A stretch of DNA of 64,000 nt from Castanea sativa (lineage: Eukaryota > Streptophyta > Magnoliopsida > Fagales > Fagaceae), in assembly GCF_040712315.1 (NCBI RefSeq), contig NC_134016.1, positions 496,001 through 560,000 on the forward strand, written 5' to 3'. This document shows positions 23,991 to 35,507 of the stretch, in pieces (the stretch's first letter is position 1; each line of letters starts with the position of its first letter). Made by a program: the position numbers and the translations under genes. The notes below the pieces were generated by a model. It saw only the letters and a program-made list of their open reading frames with translations, made no database searches and had not been told where the DNA came from.

Positions 23991-25290
23991 CTTAGTTTGT
24001 TTCAACGTAAAAAAGTAAACACATCTTTTTATAAAGCATATATAATAATATTTACTCTAATATTACTAGAATAGTAGGATCACTCTTTATATTTTTATCA
24101 ATTCAATGACAATTCTGACTTTTATTTGCTTGTTAACCTATATCTTTTTTATCATTTTAAAATTTTATTTTTGTTAGTAATTTGGGTAAATAGATAAGGG
24201 TGGATAAATTGTTAGGTTAGTTTTTAAATAAATTAATCTTATTTACTTGTAGTAGATCAAGATTAAGTTTGTATTGAATTTATATGTTATGTTTATCTTC
24301 TAAACTAAAGTCATCTATTTATATGGCTTGTTGTTGAATATAAATATAATAGTAGGTTTCAAATCTTATTATTGAGAATGTTCAAGAGAATTTCTTATAT
24401 TTAGTGACTTATGTTTCAACTTGGGGGCTTGGAATGCTTCAAAAAACTGAGCAGAAGTATAAAATTCTACAATTTTATCTAAGCAACTTCAGCACAAGTT
24501 TAAATTCTACAATTTTATCTAAGCTTAATTAGTCATGCTAATTGTTCCTAAAACTTATTATGGATGCGCAATAAATCTACACAAGGAAGGCCGAAAACAT
24601 GATTGTGGTAAAGGATGAAGTTAACACTTAACACCCTAGTTAATTTAACCACCAAACTAATAGGCACATTATTTTCCAAATGATTGATTTACTACATAAC
24701 CAACTAGCTAGAGATCTTCAGTAGTGACAATGTGATGCATATTGGTTTTGGTTTGACTTATGTACTATTGTCTCCACTGCCTAAAAATCACTGGTATTTT
24801 GGATTTTACTAAATTCAAGCTTTGGCTCAACTTACTTGAACGGGCACTTATTGTCCTCATTCTCGTCTACGCTCCTGACAAATGGATAGAAGAGTTACTA
24901 TGATCATGCTCAAATAAGAAGGTAGTAAAATCAATTTTTTCACTATTTTTCATCCAACCCAAAAAAAGAAAAAGAAAAAAGTTTTAGAACATTAGCCTCA
25001 TTACACAAACATGATAGGTAGACTTCTTCATGTCATAGATTGGCACGTTGGTTGTTGCTGTCATATGAAAATGAAGAACAATATATCAAACGACATGTTT
25101 GTAGACGTTTTTAGTTAAAAGATGGGAAAGTCTCCTAGAATCATCTCTGGCCCAGGGGATGTATACTGTGTGGACGAGATGGAGTGCATTTGCCCCATTG
25201 GCCTATGGAGATGGAGTGGCCCCAGAACTCAAACTCTTGCCTATTGCTGAAGACCTCAAGGTCAAGGTCCTTCAAAAAAAAGCTAGATGA

Positions 25291-27031
25291 AGTAGAACCC
25301 CACACCTGGTCACCCAGCACCAATCCGTGGTGTAAACCTTAGTACGTACCATGTCTGTGTGTTTATGTAGACACTGTAAACAAGATGCCTGAGGTGGCAT
25401 TGGTAGCTCTATTGGCAGGAATGCATTCCAGCATAATGCATTCTGAAGAAGCCAATATTAATAATAGTAGTAGTAGAAGCAACAATGACAACATCTTGGA
25501 AAAAGAAAAGAGAAAAATATTCTTATTATAATCTGAGGAATATGGTTAATTACAAAGACAGGTGTCAAGTCATCATTCTCTTGTTTTTGGACATTTTCAC
25601 AGTTGGAGTACTATTTGGTGACTAGATGAGAGAGAATGTGCCAACTTGGCACTATGCCATGTGGGTAGGTGACTTTGCCACCGCTTGGGGAACAATTCTT
25701 GAACAATGAGAGGGACATCAGAAGTACTGTAAGTGATACACGTGTCTTTAAGGTGGTCCAACATGCACTCAACCAATAAGGGGTGTTCTCATAGCTGCTG
25801 TCCTTAAAAAGTCACTATCTCCCTTTTTGTGAGTGTTTGAGTACCATGTCAGGTGCATATCTTACTTCCTTCCCAAGGCAGTCATTCTTTTGGCACGGGC
25901 CAAGGATGGGATTTTGTAGCCAACGCTTCCTCTGCCTCTGCTCACAGCCACTCCACAATAAAAATTCCAAATCCAACCACATAGACATTCCCCCATGCCT
26001 TGGTTGGTGGAATGTACACCTCTTAGCTTAGCTCTTTCAGAAGATTCAATAATTTGATTGAACATGGGACAAATAGTGAGAATAATACTTTCTAAGTGAG
26101 TTAATCCTTCACTTACCTCTTAGCCTAGCTCTTTTGGAAGATTCAATAATCTAGAATTCCACTCCTAATTGCACTTTTTCAGTTCGAAGTGCTTATAAGA
26201 TAGCCATGGAGATGCGGGATCAACCTAATATGGGTAGTACCGTAGTAGCTCTAATGACAATGATCTTATGAAATTTTAGAAAAGGCTTTAGGGTCTACCA
26301 AAGCCTTCTTTGGTTAGCACGGATCTCCAATCAACGCAGCTAACGGTTGCACAAATTTCATATCATCGTGACTGAATTCCTAAAGCAATTCTAGATTGAT
26401 ATAGATAATTGGTGCAAAGTTCTTCAATGCAACACACTTCAATAGATGAACCGGAAGTAGAGGTTTTTAATTGATAAAGACATTATATCAAATTTTATCA
26501 ATCAACATTGAAGGTGATTTTATTATTTATTTAAAGAATAATTTTTTTTTTTTTTCCTACATAAAAGTAAAAGAGGAAGCAAATTAATATGGAAGGAAAA
26601 TTGAATGTTAAAAGTCTCCTAGAATCCATCTCTGAGCAGTGGACGTATACCATGTGAAAGAGATGGATCGCAATGGAAGGCCCATATGCCCCCACTGGGC
26701 CATGGAGATGGAGTGGACCCAAAAACCAACTCTTGGGTCTTACTGAAGACCTATCAAGGTTCTGTCAAAGAACCATACTGCTTTTGCTTCTTGCCCATAG
26801 TGCAGACTATTATGAACACTTAGTTGTTGATGTTTAACTCATGTCATCCACAAGCATGGAAATTATCTACAAATATGTATTTCACTAATACATTTTAATT
26901 TATACGAGCAACTTTGATCCTTCTCCACTCAAAGTTACAGATCTGCCTTTTCCTTTCTTTCTTTTGGGTCATGAATACAAATCTACCAAAATTTCAATTA
27001 CTCTCAATTGACAATCTTCAACTCTCTCTGA
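25291..27031. other. Intergenic, no gene seen
   Basis: No convincing coding region. A block at about 25131-25280 (tctcctagaatc, ggagatggagtgg, aagacctc) recurs in altered form at about 26610-26770, so the distal part of the LEA-flank repeat extends here in scraps. A short duplication (acctcttagcttagctctt / acctcttagcctagctctt) lies at about 26018-26155. Confidence 0.5.
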
Positions 27032-30000
27032 TCATGCAATGTTGCTGTTGCTTCCTCCCAGGTGGTCTTTGAGGATTTCTCTTAGGTAGTCTAGTTGCTC
27101 TGAGCTGCCTTGAAGTTCATCCCACTAGAAAAAATAGACCAAGAAAGCCATTTTATCAGTTGATTTAAATCAGGAAGAAACAAACAAATACCAAAAACAA
27201 AAACAAAAATAGATGGACCATAATTCTTCATCAGGACTTCAATTACCTTGTCCAGAACATGTAAGAAATGGTATGCCATTGATAATAATCCACAATTCAA
27301 TATAAAGACGATACAAAGTCGTGTCATGAGATAGTCATCACTCAGAATCAACATATTTATGAGGCAAATTAAAAATTGTATGGGCTAAATTTGTGCCCTG
27401 CTCAACAAATATTTGAAGATGTGTAACACATAGTAGTTGCTCATGTCCAAGTCAAGCAGCCCTCTCTCTTATGCGGGACCAAAGATATCTCAATCAAGGC
27501 ATACAGCCTCTAATGCGGGCAATTTTTGTGCCCAAATCACTTTAGTGAATACTGTATCGTTTGATCAATTTGGGAACAAAAGCAATAACAAAAATGCAGT
27601 GATGACAAAACCAAGCTAATATTTGGTGTACTAAGATTGAAGAATTTTTTCCATTGAGTAGACTCCCTGTTCTAGAATAGCTGGCCACAAATATGCATGG
27701 CAGGTCACCCAATAATAAGCAACTACCAAATAGAGATCTAAATGAGTCCCTAATAATATGCCCATTTTCACTTGGTTATGCAATATGTACATAGGTTATA
27801 GGTGTCTTTACCAATAATGACAATGAACAAGATGTCTAAAGTGATACTGGGAAATGCTTTCATAATTTAATATGAGAATTATATATGTGAGTGGAAATCA
27901 AAATATATAATTTTGAACCAAAAAAAAAAAAATTGTCTTGTTCCAACTCAACTTTAGGGTCTGGAAGAATATTCACTCAATCCTATATTTCTAATGCAGT
28001 CTGGTGGTTGAGCGCAAGGCACTGTATATATGTATTTTAGGGGGTTGGACTTTGCTATAGAAGTAAGATCTTCAACAAGGGACATTGGTTCCAGACATAC
28101 AACTTCTTTACTCTAGGGAAACTGTGTTCATATTTTCATTGACAAAAAATATGCTACTCTAATGTTTTCCAATTAACACAATACTGTTTTATCATAGTGC
28201 CTATTCAACTAAAAAAATAAATAAACAAGAAGTCTAGCTAAGAAGTCTGTGGTGTTCAGTTTGCTTGGAGTTTATTGGCTGATGCCAAAGACAGTTGTTA
28301 ATTTACTAGCTTGTTGGCAAGGAAGGTTTGGTCATCATTGAAATGGTGTTATTTTGATGGTTGCTCCTCATTGTTTGATGTGGTGTCTTTGGAGAAAGAG
28401 AAATGACCGAAGCTTTGAGGATTTTGAGATCACCTTGCCAGATCTTAAATTACTTTTCTTTTAAACTATATTGGATTGGATGACATTTGTGGGAAGTTAT
28501 AAACTATGTTCAGTTTGTGATTTGATAGATCATTTTAATTTGCGTGCTTGATCGTATTGTCCACGGTTCTATGCATCCTGTATGCTTGGAGTTGGTGACT
28601 TTCTTTTTTGGTCTCAATAAAAATTCTTTATTTATCCAAAAAAAAAAAATTTCTAGATAAGATGGCTCAATCGATAAAAGGGATATTATACTGAGCTCAA
28701 CTAAGCCTTACCTTCAACTAAGGATCTATATTCATCCATTGGTGACTAGGTTGTTTTACTAACCACCAATCTACTCAACTCTCCCTTCTCCAGGCTTGAA
28801 ATTGATTGTGTAAAAGATTAGTTAAGCATGACATTTATAAAAGGGACACCAAATATAGGCATAAGAATTTTCTATGAAAGTGGACTTAGCTATGGGTGTT
28901 TGGTGATCACATATATGTCCAACTGTCATGTCTGTTTGTTTCTGTATAACACCCACCATTTTGAATTGTTTGACGACCGTATCTATCAACTCATGTCATG
29001 TTGTGTTGACATGGTGCTCAAAGGTGAAAAGAAAAGGGTCTAGCGTAACCCAAATAATATCACCCTACATGCATAAATGATGATTAAATTATATTTACCA
29101 TTAGTTTGAAGATAATCTTCTCCATTGTATATCCATACAAACAGACACACACATGTGCATCTGTACATATATAAAGTGAGTGCCTAATTAGACATGGTGT
29201 AAGATTTGTTACAAACACAGTCCATAACTTTTGTGGGACTATATGTATTGCCAGCCACTGTTGATTACTTCTTCCCACTGCTTTCATGCATACAAAAGAC
29301 CATCTTGATTGGAGATGAGGGGCTGTTCTATCTATATAGTGCTCAAGGTTTATGATATATGAGTAAAAACACCCATGCTTTCATTGCATGTGCATGTGAC
29401 ATGCATATGTTGATATGGTAAAAATTTATATAACTGAAAACAGATTATTAAGCAATGGAATAAATATAACTGAGCTGAAAAAGTCTCTTAAAGATGTTAA
29501 CTTCTATCACCATTCTTTTTTATTTTTGGCCAAGGCCTTCTTATGATTTTCAAAATGGTTTTATCATGCCATGTAAACCAAGTTGAGTGATGTCTGCTAA
29601 AGCAAAGAATTACCAAATTTCAGGAAAATGGAAAACATGAAAACTCACCTCTTGATTTGACAATGAATAGACCTTCCAACCAGCAGCAGTAATGTAGCGG
29701 CGTTTCAGCATGGTATGTCCTAAAGGTGCCCCTGCAGAGATATGATTAATGGCAATCTAAATCATTAGTTGTTAAAATAACTCACTCAAATATCAGCAGA
29801 CAGGACATGCTGTACTGTTATAAAAGTAGGCAATACTCACCAGTATTCCTTGAGAAATGAGTTGGCCCATCAATCTCCAAAGCAACCTTCTTATCAACCA
29901 AAACTGCATCTAAAGTATACCCATCCACAACATATTCTAGGACCCAATTGAGGCCAGTGCTAACGAGAAGACGAGCTACCTCCTTCTGAAATGATGAAGT

Positions 30001-31638
30001 TGTTTTTGTATTAAACCTCTTAGTTTTTCTTGCATGAGAAATTTTGTCCTCGAGAGCACTCCTTAGAGATAACTGAAGATGTGAGTACTCTAGCTTCAAG
30101 CATTGGTTCACAAGATGAACTTGAGAAGCAAACATGATATCCTCCCTATACTGCTCCGAAATCCTTTGCTCCTCAAAGTGGCTCAAGGTTCTCCATAAAT
30201 GAGAAAAGAAATTCCGTTCCATTTGTCCAAAAACAGCATAAGACCAAGCTATATTCCCAAGCTGATCCCTATTGAAACTGAGGACAGGAGATCTTAAAGC
30301 TTGATCAGAATCAAGATCTTTATTGCTGTCCAAACTGCTATCTTCACAGAATTTAAATTGGCTAGCATTCTTGAAGACATCATCTAAAGATTCAAACAAA
30401 GGGTCAGCAGGCTCATATAAAGAAGCAAAAGCCCACAACACCTGAGCAAGTTCCTGCTCCTGGAAAGTGTGAATTATATCTGATGCCCTTTTTGACAATT
30501 CTGAAAAGAGTTCAGAAGCAGAGTGCTGCATTGAAGCAAAAGCACCCGCAACATTAGCAACATTCTGAGAATTGAATTCTGAAACTTTGGTTAAGGCCAC
30601 CTCTGCAACTCTATCCATTTCTGATAGATAAAGAAGCTCACCTCCAATCTTGGACAATGCCCATGATATATTTGAGATACCTTGAGCTGAACATTCTGGT
30701 AAGGCCGTCATTGCAATACCCACTAGCATAGACATCTCTCTTTGACGGGCAAAAGCCAGCCTACGTGTTTCTGGCATTGAAACCTTCTCCATGTTCTTAG
30801 CAATACGATGAAGAGCAGTAGCAATGTTAAAAGGAGAGAGAGGTGAGGGGCTTAAGCCTTTCCCAACAGCCATGATTGTGTCAGCAGTAACCTCCAACAC
30901 TTCCTCTGCAGTCTGTGCTTCTATAATAGCTTTGTTCAAGTTAATTTCTTTCTTACGATCAGAGGGCCCCGAAAATTGGGACAACCTCTGAACAAGTTCT
31001 TCCATTGCCTTCTCCTTCTTCTCTTCAAACATCCCACCTGCCATCATACTGACCTTCCTTTTAAGATCATCAATATCATCCAAATTTTCCATATCTTGCA
31101 ATTCAAAGTCATCCTCTGAATCAGAATCCAAATCTTCTTTAACTTCCTTGAGTTTCCTATCAATTTTCTCATTGTTTACCAATTTCTTCTTCTTCTTTTT
31201 CTTTTTCTTCTTGACGGCAACCAAATCCTCCATTTTATGACTCAACCCCCTTGCTTCAATTGATCTGAGGGCAACCTTTCTTGCTCGCACACACCAATCC
31301 ATTCCATCAGTATCTTTCAACAGCCTAGACTCAATTTGTTTTTTCTTTTTCTTAGGAGGTTTAACATCCAAAGGGTCAAGCTCCCCGAGGAACTCCAATT
31401 CCCAATCCATACTACTTTCTTTTTCTTTTTCTTCATCACCACCATCAACACTCACTGAGCTAATAGCACTATCTCTACCTAAATTTATACAGTTTCTTCT
31501 CACAAAACCCGGCTCGGGTTTTCGAGTAAAAAACCCAGTTCTCAATTTTAGCATTGGACGCTTATGAACTATCTTAGGATAAAAAATGAAGGGTTTAAAA
31601 CAAGTTTGGTTAGGGAATCTGTTTAACAACCCTTCCAT
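27032..31638 (-). CDS. RAP: RAP-domain (octotricopeptide-type) protein, chloroplast-targeted
   Basis: Three exons joined on the minus strand: 31638-29841, 29731-29649 and 27124-27032 (stop 27032-27034). All junctions are GT..AG and in frame, giving 657 residues. The N-terminus is basic and Ser/Phe-rich, as in a transit peptide. It is followed by an acidic/Lys-rich region with a ten-Lys run (143-152). Helical repeats of the OPR type follow in the middle ([53 protein letters not shown]). The C-terminal RAP domain spans all three exons ([16 protein letters not shown], then [18 protein letters not shown], then [18 protein letters not shown]). The Arabidopsis homologue acts in chloroplast 16S rRNA maturation; the RAP domain is thought to bind RNA. 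Length matches the family. Intron 2 is 2.5 kb and contains a LINE tail. No defect is seen. Confidence 0.93.
28245..28650 (+). mobile_element. 5'-truncated LINE tail in RAP intron 2
   Basis: In the plus direction the segment encodes a broken reading frame with [18 protein letters not shown], typical of the extreme C-terminus of plant L1-type reverse transcriptases, after a zinc-binding-like stretch. It is followed by a 3'UTR and an A-tract (28639-28650). It lies antisense within the RAP intron. Target duplications were not determined. Confidence 0.65.
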
Positions 31639-33381
31639 TGTTTCTCTTCCTAATTCCTATATCTTTCTTCTTCTTTTTCCTAAGCAAAATGATAAACACT
31701 AAAGAAACCAGCTATCTAAACAGTGAGCAAGCAATGTAAATTACTTGCCCATGAAGAGAAATCACAAGTTGTTGAGAAAGTGAAACATACCCATTACTCA
31801 GAGTGTTGAGAAAACGGAAGCAGTAAAGCAAAAGCCCCACAAAGCTCTTCCTTTAATTCGATGTTGTTTTATAGCAAATAGTAGGAGCGTAGAACAGAGC
31901 AGAAGAAAATGATATCACAGTCACAGATATTTGAAGCTCTCTCAACTCTCAACTCTCAACACAACGGATAAGAGAAGAAAGGAGCTCGTATATGGTGTAC
32001 CCGGCATATATGCCGGGTCACTCACACACTGTAGTTTGCAAAGTAAACGGTGTCGTTTTTGTCTACAACGATTTATTTTAAAGATATGTTTTTTTCTTTT
32101 TCTTTTCCTCAATTTGTTTCTCTACTTTTAAATGAAGGCATCAACATTGACAAAATGGGATTAAGAGATTATTTTACAATTTTTTTTTTTATTATCTTAA
32201 CAGATTTATATAGAGTTCAAATTTGGTAAAAATGGGGTATAAAACTCATGTTTTACACAATCTAATAAAAGATTACCAATCAACATCTATATCTATATAT
32301 TACTAAAAGCTGAAGTGTAGCGTTTAATATTGCTACTTTCACGTTGCACTACATCAGCTGCCACATCATTTTAAAAATATATATATAATTTGTCGTACAA
32401 TTTTTAAATGGTTTTTACAATTTTCAGCCCTATAAATGCAACCCACTACTTATTTATTTACTTCCACTCTCACCTTATAATAAATCCAGCACATTACTTA
32501 CTTATTTACTTCTACTATCACCCTATAATAAATCTGTATAATTAATCCAACTCACCTCTTATTTATTTAGTTCCACTATCAAGCCCAATTCAAAGCCTTT
32601 TTAGTTCAGTTTTAGGGTTTTATATGAGCCTTTTCAGCTTAAAGGAAGAAAAGAAAAACGTTGAAGCCTTTCAAGCTTTAGGAGTTTTTTTTTTTTTTCT
32701 TTCCAATTTTCTTATAATTGTTTTTAACAATTTTTTTTTTAATATTTACACTTCTCCAACCTTTCTCTCTCTCTTACCATTTCATCTCTCCAATTCTTCA
32801 ATCTTTCTCCATCCCTTACCTTTTCATCTCCCCACTACTCCTTTACATTAATATCATTCTTTCTCTTTCTCTTCATTTTCCTTTATTTTTGTTTCTTCTT
32901 ATTCACACCTTCTTAGTATAAATTTATCACTATCTCTTCTATTTTATACATAGTTTTCCCTTACAAAAAAAAAAAGTTCTCTCTCTCTCTCTCTCTAAAT
33001 TTTTTGGTGGATTTTTTTTTTCTTGCATCTCTACTTTAAGTTGATAATTTTTTATATTCTTTAAAACTCTATTTTAGGTTTATATGATTTAGTTTTGTTT
33101 TTAAATTTTTTGTTGTTTTATTTTTTATTTTTTATTCTCTTTAATTGTTAAATGTTATCCTATTGCGCTCTAAAGAATTAAATATAGCATATAAAAATAT
33201 AATATTATTTTATTACATAGCATGATTTGGATAGTTTGGTATTTATTTTGTTACATAGTATGATTTTTTATAGTGCTCAATTTAGATGTTAAACTATGAG
33301 AGTTTACTAATTTTTGTTTATTTTCTAATCCTTTGTGGTGGACAAAGTACTCTTAATAGTTGTATTAAAAGTACTCTATAA
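31639..33381. other. RAP 5' flank and AT-rich spacer
   Basis: The RAP 5'UTR probably covers about 31639-31960. A perfect 20-bp palindrome acccggcatatatgccgggt occupies 31999-32018. An aactctc micro-repeat lies at about 31937-31960. At 32289 the text tctatatattactaaaagctgaag resembles the 5' start of plant Helitrons, but no 3' end was found. The remainder is T-rich low-complexity sequence without a gene, including a CT microsatellite at about 32978-32996. Confidence 0.5.
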
Positions 33382-33766
33382 GAGCATCTCTAGCAGCCTC
33401 TCCAAATTTTTGTACTGTTTGGAGAGTGAACAGTTTATTTTACCTTTTGTCTATCTACATTTTCAAAAACACTTTCCAACAAACTCTCTATCATATTTTC
33501 TATCTCATTTAAATATTATTTCTTCATTCATTCTTTATTCTTTTTTTAATCTTTCTTTATTTATTCCCAACTATATTTTCTAACTCTCACCAGCTAAAAC
33601 ATTTACAACATTTTCATAACAAATCACATATAGTAAGTTATTATTGATTCTAATTTAAATCACAACTTAAATTACTTCTTTGTCTATTCATAATAACCAA
33701 TAAAAATCTACTATTTAAGATTTATTACGAAAATATTATGAAAATATTATAGACATGACATTCCCT

Positions 33767-33818
<52 letters not shown>

Positions 33819-34328
33819 CATAAATTTTTTGTAATTATCATATTCACTCAATTTTTTCCACCACACACGTACACGTACAGACCACTTTTACCCACCACAC
33901 ACACTCCACTATAACTACAAACCAATTCTCCACCACATACCAAAATATCTCATCTCAAACTCAATGTCAAAGACTCAAACAGAGAGAAGATTCAGGGCAA
34001 AATTTGGGAAATAGTACAGTAAGGGAAAAATTTTAGGACAAAAGCATGCGTTCAAACTTAATTTGTTAGTTGGACTCTTTTTGGAAGTCGATTTTACCAA
34101 ACTTGACTTCCGGGTAACTTCAGTCCATGCCACCACATATTTCTGTCTAACGTGGATTAAAAAATAAGGAAAAAAAACACCCCGTAGAAGTCGAGTTCAA
34201 TAAACTCGACTTTTATAAGTCGACTACAGTGAACTCAACTTCAAGCTTGCGTAAACGACTGTACACCACATAAAATCGAGTATATTATACTTGACTTTCA
34301 CTAAAACGGCGTAGGAAGAGAGAGACAC

Positions 34329-34368
<40 letters not shown>

Positions 34369-34372
<4 letters not shown>

Positions 34373-34491
34373 GACCAAGCGACGAAGATGGCGAGGAAGA
34401 CGATCATGGTGATCGGGTGCCAGAGGAGGCTGAGGAAGAGGATGAGGAGCTTGATGAGCGAGTAGTTCATGTTGTACAGATGGGTCTTTCT
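34369..34491 (-). pseudogene. Fragment resembling a PRA1 family (prenylated Rab acceptor) gene
   Basis: About 41 codons on the minus strand, read as RKTHLYNMNYSLIKLL, then ILFLSLLWHPITMIVFLAI and FVAWSS, match the central part of plant PRA1 proteins: the N-Y motif followed by a hydrophobic pair containing LSLLWHP. The fragment runs directly into the GA/CT microsatellite and has no start, N-terminus or C-terminus of its own, so it is a capture or remnant and not a gene. It lies inside the Harbinger-like element, between its left end and the nested copia element. PRA1 proteins work in vesicle trafficking; no function is expected of this piece. Confidence 0.6.
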
Positions 34492-34649
34492 CCACAACCG
34501 ATTTGCTCTGCCTCCACACCCGCTTGTCCTCCTCCCTACCACCGACAAAATGCGGTTTTTTGCTTTTGTTGTTCAAATTTCATTTGACTTATGAGAAAAA
34601 TTGTTTTTTGTAATTCAAATTTTTCCATTGGGTTTTGTGTTTTTGTTTT

Positions 34650-34830
34650 TGTTAACGTATAGTATTCTGGGCTTGGCCCAACTAGGTCACTTACTTGTAT
34701 AGCACACATTATACTACTTGTACTGCACTCATATTTATTTGTACAGCACTCATATGCCTCCTATATAAAGGCACTCATGTATATTATTTCAGTGTGAAAT
34801 ACAATACTATTGAATTCAGTATTTCTAACA
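34650..34830 (+). repeat. 5' LTR of the copia element
   Basis: Begins tgttaacgtatag and ends atttctaaca, with the TG..CA and TGTTA/TAACA inverted ends of LTRs. A TATA-like cctatataaagg lies at about 34758-34769 and would direct genomic RNA synthesis. Confidence 0.95.
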
Positions 34831-34850
34831 TGGTATCAGAGCCACTGCTC
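34831..34850 (+). promoter_or_regulatory. Primer-binding site, initiator tRNA-Met type
   Basis: Immediately after the LTR comes tggtatcagagcc, the standard plant copia site complementary to the 3' end of initiator methionine tRNA. Confidence 0.9.
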
Positions 34851-35507
34851 TGACCTTTTCTTAGCGGTCTTGTCTTTATTGGTGTAACTCTATTCTTAAT
34901 ATTGCTTCCGCTGTCACAACAACTGCCACAGCCTTTCGTCGTTGAACTTTCGAGTCTTTCAAACATCGTCCTCAGGTTTTGAACCTGTAGCAGCCGCCGT
35001 TGAGGAGTTCAAACACTGCAAAGACCACTGCCTTTTCCGGCACCGCCGTAAATATTACTCCGATAAATTTTTCGAAGGTACCACGAAGATCGTCTTGCTC
35101 CGATCTACCTGTTCGTGAAAACCTCATAGTAATCGGAGTCTCCACGCGCCCTCACGCGCCGCCCAAAGTTTCTGCATTGAAGGTCACGCGCCCACGCGCC
35201 GCCACGTGCCGAATTGAGCTGCCACGCGCCGCCACTCGCCGAACCGAGCCGCCACGCACCTCACGCGCCAGACTACTCCTGCTGACGTCAGCCCTAAGCC
35301 ACGTCATCCTGCCACGTCATCTTCCAGCGCGCTATTGACGTCACCCGCCACGTCACTGTTGATCGTTGACTTTGACCGTTGATCGTTGACTTTGACCATT
35401 TACCGTTGACTTTTATGGAGTTGACTTTTTGCAGTCCAGGTTCTCCTTACTCAGTTTTTTGCGTAGATTTCATTTTTGCAGTCTGATTTTGTATATTGTG
35501 TCTCTAA

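Larger units (their letters stand above)
22490..25290. repeat. LEA 5'-flank copy 3
   Basis: The match to the LEA flank starts at ttacatatataagtg (22490), equivalent to about 3340 of copy 1, and runs to the aaaagctagat block at about 25285, equivalent to 11165. It keeps ACACGTGGC (22551-22559) and the hairpin arms (about 22561-22587 and 22611-22637), but not the TATA box. It is interrupted by a hAT element (22879-23806) and a second insertion of about 140 bp (23848-23990). It retains the empty MULE-1 target (ctctttata at about 24084). Confidence 0.85.

Noticed and set aside
34301..34576. Longer open frames across the GA microsatellite at 34331-34368
   Set aside because: Most of their length is Ser-Leu repeat from the microsatellite; only the short PRA1-like stretch in one frame is meaningful.
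35000..35338. 112-codon Arg/Pro-rich frame in the copia leader
   Set aside because: Produced by cacgcgcc repeats between the primer-binding site and gag; not a known copia protein.
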